Source of the DNA: Alentia gelatinosa
Taxonomy: Eukaryota; Annelida; Polychaeta; Phyllodocida; Polynoidae
NCBI GenBank assembly: GCA_950022655.1
Contig: OX465579.1
Span: forward strand, 18,513,088 to 18,577,087
Direction of reading: 5' to 3'
DNA length: 64,000 bases
Below are positions 18,439 through 29,800 of the stretch, in pieces. A program made the position numbers and the translations under genes. The first letter of the stretch is position 1, and every line of letters starts with the position of its first letter. Under the pieces are notes generated by a model. That model searched no databases and was not told where the DNA came from. It was given only the letters and a program-made list of their open reading frames with translations.

Positions 18439-21400
18439 CTAATCCTCGTCACTACTCCACGTGTCCGCCATTGCACCGATCCTCTGCGTGAAATTTGGCA
18501 GGGGCTTAGTTTGTGGCGCTTTTTTACTGTTGATGTGGTCGTCGAACAACTCCACCGTGCTCGTCATTGGTGTCCATATGAGAATATTGCGGTCGTTGCC
18601 CGCACTGTAGAGTTCCTGTTTGTTCGAGTCGTACACACACGTATTGATCTGGTTATAGTGCCCTCGTAACGTGTCCACTTTGTCGCCGTTGTTCAAGTCA
18701 AACACCTCCACGTGGCTCTCGTGAGGCACGAACACTAACGGAGGGTTGGTGTACTGAGAAACAGACATCTTAACACACTTGCGGCAGTCATTGTAAATCT
18801 TCCCGAAGTTGATGTTGGTGTTGGCCCCAGAGAAGGTACTCCACAGTCGCACGCGATCGTCAGTGCCCATTGTCAGTAAATTGAGGCCATCAGGCGTGAA
18901 ACTCATCCCATTCACCAAACCGTTATGTGCAGTTTTAGCTGAAATGATAAAAGTTCAAATTGTATATAGCACATAGCCATTGTTATGAAGGCGGCCAACT
19001 TGGCTCCCGATGCTAAACAAAACACGGGTTTTGGCGGGTCCAGTTATCAATGGATTCTATTTCAAAGAATTTTTAGTTTCCCATAAAAGGGTTTAACCTC
19101 TCATGATTATCTATAAATCGTGAAAACAGGAAATACTGGTTGTCCCCCAACAACTGTGGTACTATCTTACAATTTCCTGGCGGATGATGGCCGGACTAGC
19201 AATCACACTATGCCATATAACTTAGATGTTTCTTACCACCGCAGGGGCGACTCTTATGTGATTTGGTTGGTTTTGTCTGTTTATTTATTTAACTTCCCAG
19301 GGCACCCTAAGGGAAAGGAATTTTTTATCCTGAAAATGAAAACATAAATTTCAATGGAAACATTGACAACTGGCATCCTGATAGAGTAGCAATCAAGGAT
19401 TATTCACTTGTTATTAACTGTCCACTTTAAAACAACCTACCTCCTTCTGATCCAGTTGCCGTACTACCGTTATGCTGGTCTAAGACCATCAGGCTGCCTT
19501 TAGCACTCCGGATGTCCCACATCATAACTCGACTGTCCTCACTGAAAAGATATCTTCGTTAAACACTGGTAAACTGTGAAGAGATGACCAAATTCATATT
19601 CTACAAGTCTGTTCAGTTTAAAGAAACATGAAATTAGGGCCAAGTATAATGAGATAGTTGTATTATCCTACCCCTAATAAAAAACCGCCATAGACTTAAA
19701 ATAGGGAAATTTTATGTGGCAGGCCGTGACATAAAGTGTTTTTTATGCCACTAGAGTAATAACAATATTGACCAATCAGAGAGCAGGATGTCAGTTACTA
19801 TGAACAAAAGTTCTGTTGGTCATTGACTCAATATTTATCTTTTAGTAATACAAAAGCATAGACGAGGTAGGATAAATACTAATTAGGTAATGACTTATGA
19901 TAATTCATGGTTACAGTGGGCAGAGGATATTGCGCAGAGTCAACTCCGAGGAGTATACAACCTCTTTTATCTGAAACCAGCCTATATTGTATTCATTATC
20001 CACCTTTTCCTGACAAGTGGGTACTGATATTAGTTCATTTAGGTACGCACTATATTTTTCATATGCACTATCTTTCTGTATGCACCGGCTTTTGCTACAT
20101 ATATGTATGCTCCGGGTATGGTGATAGAAACTGTCCATGTGTTTTCTATGGACACTACGTATCACGTGGATGATAACCATTGTTCACCCTCGTGCGGCCT
20201 GCTCTACCGCACAGATTTCTATACTTGACTTATCATGACGGTGGTACGGGGCCATCCATAAAGTATGTACGCAGAATTTCTGATATTTTTGACCCCCCCC
20301 CCCCCCACCCCCTCCCGATCTTGTACGCAATAGAACAAAGAGGGAGCATACGCAAAATTTTCAAAAAAAATCGACCCCCCTCCCACCCCCCCTCAGTGTG
20401 TACGTACTTTATGGATGGCCCCTACGACGGTGGTGAGGCGACTTTTGTGGCCATACCCTGAGCCCGGTGGAGCAAGCCCCTAATTGAAACACAGGTCATG
20501 GTATTGGACCAGTGTGGATTGAGGTTTACACAATATTACCATGATTTCGATCTGAGTGGCCGTATTCTCCACGTAGTTGACGCGTAGTAAAACTCGGAGC
20601 GATAGCGAGGAGTATTACATAGTATCAACTACAAGGAGAATACAGCCACACAGATCGAAATCATGATAATGTTGTATTTATAACTCACCTCTCGAGTAAT
20701 TATTAGGAACAAAATCTTGTAAATAATGAGAAATTTGATGCAAGCGCCGTGCATTGTTTACATAAATTAGTTCCTATAATGCCCGTCAGGTGGCCCAAAA
20801 GCTGTATTCTCCTAGGAGATTCCAGAGGTCCGTATTCTACTCAGTAGCGATCTGTAAGCTCCATAGGCTTAGCATGGAGATTCCATATTAGGTGGGTAAT
20901 AAACCTGTTGAGACGAATTAGATGGAAGCGGATTCACTTGATTTTTGTCTGTCAAATTCCTTGAGACTGAACGAGTCTTAAACAGACCCAGCTTCACTTA
21001 CCTTCCCGTTGCCAAGAGGTGCTCGTCTCGGGGCGACCACCGCATGCAGAGTACGGATTGGCGGTGACCTTTCAGAGTATGAGTTGCGGCCCCGGCTTTG
21101 ATGTCAATGAGTCGCACTTTAGCGCTCTGACCGGCGACAGCCACTAGACTGTGCTGAACTGCTATCTGTGACATGTCATGACAGTACACATTACCACTGA
21201 ACTCATACTCATCAGCAATCTGCAATACAGAAGGTGAGCCTCTTCGTTACATTGGGCAACATACGCAGCAGAGTGGGGAAATATGCATGGATGGATAGTA
21301 GGAATCCAAGACACTATGCTTCGTACCCAGCGCTCTGGGGACACTAAGCTTCATAAATTCGACACTATGGTTTGTTTTCACAAGATAATGCAATGGTCGC

Positions 21401-23530
21401 CTTGGACACTCATTTTTATGCTGTGTTTATGTCCTTGTGAGAATCAAATCGGTGTGTAAAAACCAGATCTAATACTACCACCTTGTTAGCTACAAGACAG
21501 TTTTTGTTTGGAGTTTCTACATCAGTACTAGACAGAGTTCTGACATAATATTGAAGGGGTGGTGCAACAAAGCATAGTGTTCGTCGATCACCCCCCCCCC
21601 CCCCCAAAAAAAAAGAATAGGAAAAAAAGAAGCGTGATGGCAACAATGCATAGTGTCCAGATACCAATAGGAATATAGTATCAGCTTAGTCCATATTTAT
21701 ATTACATATCTTTAGGGGTTTTAGTAATCCCACCATATAAGTATTTTCTTTAATTTCTTTTACAGTGACAGTAATTTTTCAGTCACCAACTGTGATTTTT
21801 TTTATTATGCAAAGAAATCCATATAAAAATTACATTTTATTCTTTGTAATTGTCTGTTATGGATGGATTAGTAGAAGATATAAAGCGTTATAGAGGCTGA
21901 TACAAACTTCACAAATTTTAAATATGGGCTTGAAAAGAGCACATGAATATACTTACAGTTTGCTCATTTGTGTCCCATACTTTCAATAGATTATCCATTC
22001 CTGAGGACATAAACATACCAGTGTCGAGAGGATACCATTGTACCGTCTCTACACTGAATTTGTGACCGCCCTTACTTTTGCGGTTAATCTCCATCAATTT
22101 CGGGAATGTGAAACGAGGTTCTCCCGATGTGTTGTCCAAGTCGTGTACGGTAATTGTGCCATTTGCACTACTTGATAACAGGCTGAATAAAAAACACAAC
22201 AATATGCTTATGATATTTTATCTTACTGGTAGAAGAACAATTAACTCCATTACACTCAAATAAATCGGACGACTCCGATGATTTTCACGAACACAAACTT
22301 TATTCCTGAGCCAGTCAACGCTTCGGTCTTCACATACCTTCTTCAAGACCATATTTTATCTTCTAAACCTTAGTTTAAAACGAGTCTTGAAAATTGGTAG
22401 GTAAAATATTCATCCACATATTCATTGAGGAGTGAGCAGCTATTCAACGCAGAACGCTGGACTGATAAAAAAAACTTGCTAAACTTATTAACTCGTGTTA
22501 TTTCGATATAAAGGTTATTTCACAGTGATTTAACTTTCATTTTGAATAACTACAGGTAAACATCTCCCACCATATCAAATTTGTGTCAAGGTGAAGGTCA
22601 AGGGAGCCGACCTTGTTCCGATGGTCCTATATGTCATTTCCTCTTAAGGAAATTCCCTGTTATGAGCTGCTCCCTCAGCTGGTACCGAGAGTATCACAAT
22701 CTTTGTTTGGGGTACCAGCAGGATAGAATCCAACATGACTGGACTTTAGTCTAGGGGTTACAATTACCGTAATTTACCTCAAACACACAGTTATGGAGTA
22801 AGAAGGTATTGTGGGAATGAACCAGAATTATAACTATGTACGGTAAAACCCAGCTTAAGCGGTCATCCTCCGTTCCAGGCCAAAGTGTCGGCTTACGCGG
22901 GCAAGCCCTTACATGGGGGTTTCAAGTTTCCTCCACGCCAATATTGAAGTATTATATATACCGATATGTAGGGGAAACAGATGGGATGGTAAATCTGAAA
23001 TCGATTTTCCAATAACTTAATTGGATCCGAACCGGGTAAACTTGGATAGTATGACTGAGGGTATGTGGGGAGGTTCAAACCAGTCCTATAGGCGTAAATG
23101 AGGCTAAATCAAAAATATCTTTGACAAAGGGTGTAGACAGTATAAAGTTTATACTGTCTACACCCTTCGTCAAAGATATTTCTAATTCGTTGTTTACTGT
23201 TTATAATAAACAGTAAAAAACGAATTAGATTTTTGAGGCGTGTTTTACTTTTATTGAACAGAATTATCTTTGATTGACGCAAGGAAAAGCAATTACATAT
23301 TGAAGATGGAAAAGTGGACATCTCTGTACAATACAAACAAGAAGAAGTTGAACGTACTATCGACTGTCGACGGGGTCAAGATCCAGACAGTTGATGCCTG
23401 CGCGGTGACATGGTTCAGTGTTGAAGTGCCGACTGAGCTCAAGTGACAGAGCCCGGCGAGTGCACTCCGCTCGAGGCATACAACTCGGGACATCGCTCCC
23501 ATTCTCTCGAAATGTCATATAGCGCAGCAT
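18439..23530 (-). CDS. ERCC8: DNA excision repair protein ERCC8 (Cockayne syndrome A, CSA), complete
   Basis: Five exons on the minus strand: 23358-23530, 21957-22182, 21002-21219, 19441-19541 and 18439-18938. They total 1218 bases, or 405 aa, against 396 aa in human. CSA is the WD40 substrate receptor of the CRL4 (DDB1-CUL4-RBX1) ubiquitin ligase that acts on stalled RNA polymerase II in transcription-coupled repair. The protein opens with MLRYMTFRENGSD and keeps TRRALSLEL and AGINCLDLDPVD. It has the diagnostic blocks FSVETVQWYPLDTGMF, LKGHRQSVLCMRWSPRDEHL, LDQHNGS and TAHNGLVNGMSFTPDG, and ends in DTWSSDED, the same acidic tail as other CSA proteins. Phases match at all four junctions, including TA|GTACGT after exon 1. 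Exon 1 is the least conserved part, but its end joins correctly to exon 2. The gene pairs head-to-head with RCL1. Confidence 0.94.
19263..19318 (-). repeat. Possible diverged copy of the short retroposon unit
   Basis: The minus strand reads CCTTAGGGTGCCCTGGGAAG followed by TTAAATAAATAAACAGACAAA. This resembles the CCCTCAGGGTCCCCTGGGAC / GTTAAACCACAAACAAACAAA unit seen at 44325, 48068, 48273 and 59158, but with many changes. It lies in ERCC8 intron 4. Confidence 0.35.
19660..19885. repeat. MITE-like element with TATCCTACCCC / GGTAGGATAA ends
   Basis: It opens with TATCCTACCCCTAATAAAAA and closes with GAGGTAGGATAAAT. The internal words GTGACATAAAGTGTT and TTATGCCACTA recur in the copy at about 63060-63195, and related ends occur at about 49697-49795 and 54885. 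No protein is encoded. Confidence 0.65.
20249..20424. repeat. MITE with GGGGCCATCCATAAAGTA termini
   Basis: The left end GGGGCCATCCATAAAGTATG pairs with the right end GTACTTTATGGATGGCCCC. The interior has two C-rich runs and the word CTTGTACGCAATAGAA. A second copy lies at about 50030-50181 (shared TTGTACGCAATAGAA and GTACTTTATGGATGGCCCC). TAC flanks the element on both sides here, which may be its target duplication. Confidence 0.8.
20528..20676. repeat. Foldback palindrome, family A, complete copy
   Basis: Two arms of about 51 bases, starting ACAATATTACCATGATTTCG and ending in its near complement CGAAATCATGATAATGTTGT, flank a short centre containing CTCGGAGCGATAGCGAGGAG, itself a small palindrome. 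A second complete copy is at 60596-60740 and a half copy at 57399-57453. Confidence 0.85.
23113..23229. repeat. Two adjacent near-perfect palindromes
   Basis: The first spans 23113-23181. Each arm is about 34 bases (left arm beginning AAATATCTTTGAC) with one mismatch and a one-base centre. The second, at 23182-23229, has 23-base arms beginning CTAATTCGTT, again with one mismatch. They touch each other and lie in ERCC8 intron 1, about 130 bases from exon 1. Either could extrude as a cruciform or fold as a long RNA hairpin in the ERCC8 pre-mRNA. Confidence 0.85.
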
Positions 23531-23867
23531 TTCTATTATCTGCCTTTTGCGCCAAATCTACCTTCAACTAGTTGACATCAGTACCAACCATGTGGGCCAC
23601 ATGATGCTGAAATGTTTACAACACAAGTAAAGTGTGATGTTTGGTGGCTTTCATAACAGGATGTTGACGCGGCTGACTTTCCTCAAAGATTTAGTTACGT
23701 ATGAGCACCTAAATTACGTATTTTTTTCTTAACTTCTCAAGATACACAAATATAAATTACCTAAATCCCTTCAACTGAATTATTAAATGATTGTTTATGA
23801 AGATATGGAACCTAATCAAATAATTGAATACTAAATTAAATCGTGTCTGCGCACTTAAACAAGCAAG
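23531..23867. promoter_or_regulatory. Bidirectional promoter region of ERCC8 and RCL1
   Basis: The 337 bases between the two divergent start codons contain TTTTGCGCCAAA at 23545-23556. On the minus strand this reads TTTGGCGC, the E2F consensus, only about 15 bases upstream of the ERCC8 start codon. No TATA box is apparent near either start. The RCL1 start lies in CAAGATGGCAGC, a YY1-like context. Sharing of this region is inferred from spacing. Confidence 0.6.
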
Positions 23868-26800
23868 ATGGCAGCCCCCATGGAGAACACGCTGAACTAT
23901 GAGGGTTGCAATTTCTTTAGACAACGACTTATATTAGCCACTTTAAGTGGAAAAGCTGTGCGGATAAGGAAGATAAGAAGCAAAGAAAATGACCCTGGAG
24001 TTAAAGGTGAGCTGTCTTGTCATGTATGTTTGCTTTACCCTGCTATTGATCTGACGGACCAGTCTCACGAGGCCCCTCTCACTCTGTCTCAGTGTCTGAG
24101 TTTCTCACTGACTCAGGAGTGGAGGTAGCCAGTGTAACCAGCCCTGTCCTGAATGGAGATCAGGGGTGAACGTTTTACCTAGAGTGGAGGCACCTACGAA
24201 AGGGTTCCTCAACCATTTTCCCAGTTGGAACTCGACCTGAAGTCAACACGTTCCCAAATTATTTGAAATCAGTTTCTTAATTCTACGTTTCATATAAAAC
24301 GACATAGTCAAAGGTCAGCCTGGACAGATGTGGACCACAACAACACTGTCTTTCTTATGAGCCCCCCCCCCCCCCCCCCCACCCATCAGACTGGTCCGAC
24401 CCTAAACATTAGTATTAGGGTCGCGGACACCACTGCATTAGATCTTTCTGGGGTTCTCCTATCCAGGGTTTGTATACATATTTTGGCGCAGAGAATCATC
24501 TCCCTTAAAGCTTTCTACAAACAATAGATACTTAGTCTTATATATACAGTACCCAATATGACACTCTAAATGTCATTTCATCCTTACAACAACCCAGGTT
24601 ACCTTATTTTACCATGTGAATCGATCTCCTGCCTTCAGCAGTCCACCATTATTTAGATAAAGTAATAATCCAAAACGAGGGATCACAAATAATCAACTGT
24701 AAAATTCATCAAAGTTCATTTTCCATGAATAAATCAGGCATAATATGATAGCATCAGTTATGTATACCTCTTCTAAATTCATACAGCTCAATATCAAATT
24801 AAAAGTTTTTTATTTCATGATAACCACATTGAAGCGTGATATACGTTGGCATTTGAAAATCAGTCCAATCAGGTTTGTTTACATTTCATTGTTTCTCGTG
24901 AGAGAATGAAATAGAAAGATGGCTACTGGGCTGGCTGAGACAGGTACTGACAACCTTTAATCATTTTACGATACAGATATCTTAGTATCTTGATGATATT
25001 TTTTTTTATCAAAATATACCATATCATATGAATGTTATCTTTTTCAGACTTTGAAGCCAGCTTTATTCGTTTACTGGATCAAATTACAAACGGTTCCACC
25101 ATTCAAGTTTCAGAAACAGGTAAACATCACCTTTGACTTTATCCACAAGCTTAATTAAGTGTGTATGGATTATTAGATGCACAGGTCCATTGAGCGCCAA
25201 ACCCTTACCAAATGCTGGTCAATACATACGGGTGGAATAGGAACATCATGTTATCTCCCTTTTAGCACAAATATGTTGCCAAATGCTCCTTAGAACTACA
25301 ATTCCCCTTCAGAACATTACAAGGTAAGTACCTCGGGTAATCATATATTAATTATAAATGATAATACCAAGAATGAGTATTTTGAAATGAAATGTTAAAA
25401 TGAAATGATGAATTAAATTCAGCCTATTACGTGGTCGCAAGCGGTAGGAAAAGGTTGTGTCCTTTTGATACGCCTCGTGAATACATCTCTTAGATTCAGT
25501 CCCTCATGTTATTTCATTAGGACTTAAATCACCTGAATCAAATTCCCTGATTAGTCTGTATACGTTTATATCCATAGTTTAAGCTATAACTACTATATCT
25601 TCATATTATCAACAGGAACCGGAGTATATTATCAACCTGGAATGCTGATAGGAGGAAAAATCGACCATGAATGCAGTACACAACGTTCTATAGGATATTT
25701 CCTCGAAGGGATAATATGTTTGGCGCCGTTTGTGAAGACAGCAATCAAAATCACATTACGAGGTGTGACGAATAACCAGACAGACCCGTCGGTAAGTGTC
25801 AGGAAGCCATGCATTTGACGACAGATAGTGTAGGGGATGGATCCGGAGTTTGCGATAGAGTTTGATACTACAGGGATGCAAGTTCTCCGTCAATTGACAG
25901 AATTCCGACCTTTCAGAGTTACTGGCAGCAGTCATAGTATTATAATGTTTTTGACGGCCCAGACTTGCATTTCTGATCCTAAGTGGCTTGACCATCGTTT
26001 AGGAGAAAGTAGTTGCGAAAAGGGCTATGACTAGGGCTAGGGCACTTTTCCTCTTGTGTGCATTATAATACATGTATGTCCACAATAACTTGGTATTTTA
26101 TCGGTAAGTCATGTCTAGGGCTTCTTGTGGCAAGATTGATCGCTTAGAGATTAAAATACATGTGTCCACAATTTGGTATTTGCCATAGAGGTGTTGTTGC
26201 CACGTCTTCTTGATCCACAATTTTGTATGTATTTCTCAATCGATTTTGAAAATCTAAACTTATTGATTAATATATAGGCCCAGTAAGGTCCACAATTTAT
26301 ATAGGCCCAGTAAGGTCCACAATTAAGGTGGTGCTCCATTACGCCAATTGTTGGTCTCCGTAACAATCTTCACCCAATCTCCATCCGTTCTCCGATTGCT
26401 CTACTCTCATCCCCATAAAGTGATAGTTTTATGCCATGGCTGTGGCAGAGTGTATGTGAGATGACGCCATATGCTATTGATCAACTGGATTTGCGAAGTA
26501 ATTTTGATTATTCTGATATTGTTATTCTATTCTAATGTCAATGAAATGGTTGAGATGAATCTAGAACCGCACTTGAATCGTAAAATACACAATACTTCAC
26601 TCGTTTGGATGTACCCTAATCGTCGCTCGTCGTTAGCTCTTGGATCGGGGGATTCAGTAGCTCCCCCTAGCGTTTAATTGATAAAAACAGAAAATTGTGC
26701 AAGTATTTTTTATTTGGTTAAAGTTCGTTGCCTCATTTTCTTGTGAAAGTCAGTAACAATAGGTACATTGATGTTTCTCTCCTATTTATTTTTTCCCCTA

Positions 26801-29800
26801 TTTAATAAGAGATATTGTAAAAGAAACCGTGTATCTTCATTGCCAGTAACTTGTAGACCTCACACTGCCGAAAAGAGCACCCCACTTCCCTCGTTGTTTA
26901 TTTTTTCCACGGAGTTGTTCTTTCAGAGTGGGTTTTCTGTTTGCAGGTTGATAGTATTCGGACGTCAACGCTGCCAATGCTAAAGAAGTTTTTAGGGACC
27001 GATGAAGGACTCGAGCTTAAAGTAAGTATTTTGTCAACAATAAGTTTCAGGTATAATGTAAACTCCATTAAGAACATGTTGAATTACAATGAGATTGATT
27101 TCAATTATAGATACGGCATTCACGGTATTTAGGTAGCAGTAGAGGGCAGTAGGGGTAATTTGCTCTTGCCCCCCAATATTGCTCATTTGAGAGTTTTTAT
27201 CCATCTAACCTACATAGGTTGAGGTAGACTGGCCTCAGTCCCTGTATCCTACCCCTCCACCACTACTGAGTGACACAGGGACTGGTCTCATCCGTAATCG
27301 GCTGTGTAGACTGGCGCGATTTTGCGCCACACTCCCCAAGCAGAGGTCTGGCTACTGGTCAGGATATCTGCTGGCTCTCTTTGATCTTAATTGAGACATA
27401 GTCAGGAGTAGGCAAAATATATTGCTATGACAACACAGGCAGCCAGGGAACTTGAAGTGGGGAGGGGTAGAGGGAGGTATAGGGTTACAGGGAGTGGCTT
27501 TGGGTAATAAACAGGAGATTCTAGTCAGAGCGGACAAGTCTTCGATTCATGGGACAGTCAGAGAAGGACACATGCTATAATGAATTGTATTCCAATTTTC
27601 TTTGATCATTTAATGAATGTTCATAATCAAAGACTTGTGCAAGTCTAGGGTTGAGGTTGTCTTGTTCACTTTCATCAACGGTATGACCTAGAAACTCACC
27701 CATAGGCAGCAACCATGTGGTTGGGTCATGTTATCTTTAATCGGACCCTTTAATCACCACACCTTATGTCAGAGGTTGCCATGGCAATAAACCTCTAGTT
27801 GTTGCTAAGGCATAAAATTGATGGATCTCAATAAGAGTGAAGGTTGTTCTTTCTCTTGTTGATAGAACTTTTATAATTTATTTGATATTTGGTAACCCTA
27901 TATCCAATGTTCCCTGATGGGAGTGGGGGGGATTTAGTTATTTTTTCTGTTTGAAAACTTTTAAAAAATTTTGATACCTCATCAGTCGCTCAATGTTTAT
28001 TTGTCAATGTTTAAGTTATGTTTTATATGTGTCCTGCAGGTAAACCGACGCGGCGCTGCACCAGGAGGCGGCGGAGAAGTGTTTTTTAGCTGTCCAGCCA
28101 GACAAAAACTGCGTCCCATTCAGTTCACAGACGCGGGCAAAATCAAGCGCATCAGAGGAACAGCGTATCCTTTTACTGTTTTGATTGGTTGATAATGTTA
28201 TATGGTTTGATATAAAATCTGAAACCAACTCTATTGAAATAACTTGGTCCGTACTCCACCTTGTTTGATTGTTACATAATTAACTCAGCTACACTTCGTC
28301 AATCACTCTACCGTCAAACTCGGTGGAGTAGAGATTTTCATCTCGTGAGTTTCCTTCGAATTATACTGTTTCTTTAGTCTTTATTTATTCTATGAACCAG
28401 CCATCTAATCCCTCTATTACTGAGAGAGGATATGAATTAAGAACAAACTTCTGATACAAGGATGCAAGTCTTTCGGCAAATGACGATAATCCAACTTTTA
28501 TCAAATTTGAGGAATATTGGATAAAAACATCAATATTTACACAGTGGGAGTGCTGGCCTACTTCCCCTAACAGATGGCACCGACCCCCCGCAGATCAAAG
28601 GCCGTTATCGGCAGCTAGCGAGTGGCCCTGCCTCGCTGAAATGCCGTCCAGCTAGCAAGCACTAGATGCAGACCTCTTCCATACTTTTCCTACCTTTTTG
28701 GACGTCACCTGATTGGCTACACTGGCCACCAGAGTAAACACTTACTAAGGGATTACGATTTCCATTTGCTGGTCGAGAAGGGGGTTCCCACAGGCGCTTA
28801 CTTTTACTATGTAGTGTTTTGTTGAACGAGGCGTATCTCGAAGTCGACCTGCTCCTACCGCTATGCGACCACTGATTTCATCTCTCCCCATATACCATGA
28901 CCACTTTTTTTTCCAACCACGGACTCGCAAATTGAGTACAACGGAACGACAAAATTACACAAGACTTTTACTATGTAGATTATGGATCTCGATTTTGACT
29001 TTTTCCCTATTCCCGACTTTCATCCCTGCTGATATAACCAGGACTTAACTGAGCTACAGATGGGCTACTCGGGTGTCTCCAGCCACATGTAACCGGGTCG
29101 TCGACTCGGCACGGAGCGTCCTCAATAAGTTCATACCTGACATCTACATCTACACAGACCACCTGAGAGGAAGTCAGTCTGGCAAGTGAGTTGTTCACAT
29201 GAGTCCATCTACCTCAGAGGTGGCAGCTTTCCATTTCTCCGTGGAAATCCACCTTTTCATATTCAGTACATGTAATTTTTGTCCCTTGTTTCAGACAGAG
29301 ATATTATTGATTTAGCCTCATTTACGCCAATAAAACAGTAGTTTGAACCTCCCCACAGGCCCTCAGCCCCATGCCATGGCCGAAAAACGACATATCGGAT
29401 ATATTTTCCCGATCTCTCTGAGGCACAAAAATCAATATTAAAATATTTCCACTTTTTTCCCCGACCCTCTAACCTTGAAAAGTAAATCCCGTAATCTGTT
29501 TCCCTATTACTATAACCAAGATATGATTTAAATCTCTTACATTTCTTACTTACAAACATGTTAATTCAATGGCTCTCACACGCTGATGTTGTATATACTA
29601 CATGTCATGGATTGCGGTAACACTGTCTCTGATTGGCTGAGAACACGTCACAAGATCAACTTTGGTATGAAACTTTTAGATTTGTTACATATCAAGCACT
29701 ATCAAAGAAAGGAAATTGTTTATCTTGCAGGAGTCCCGGTTTCGGGTTGACCTTGGTCGCCGAGACAACAAACGGTGCCTATTTGTGTGCAGAAAGTTCA

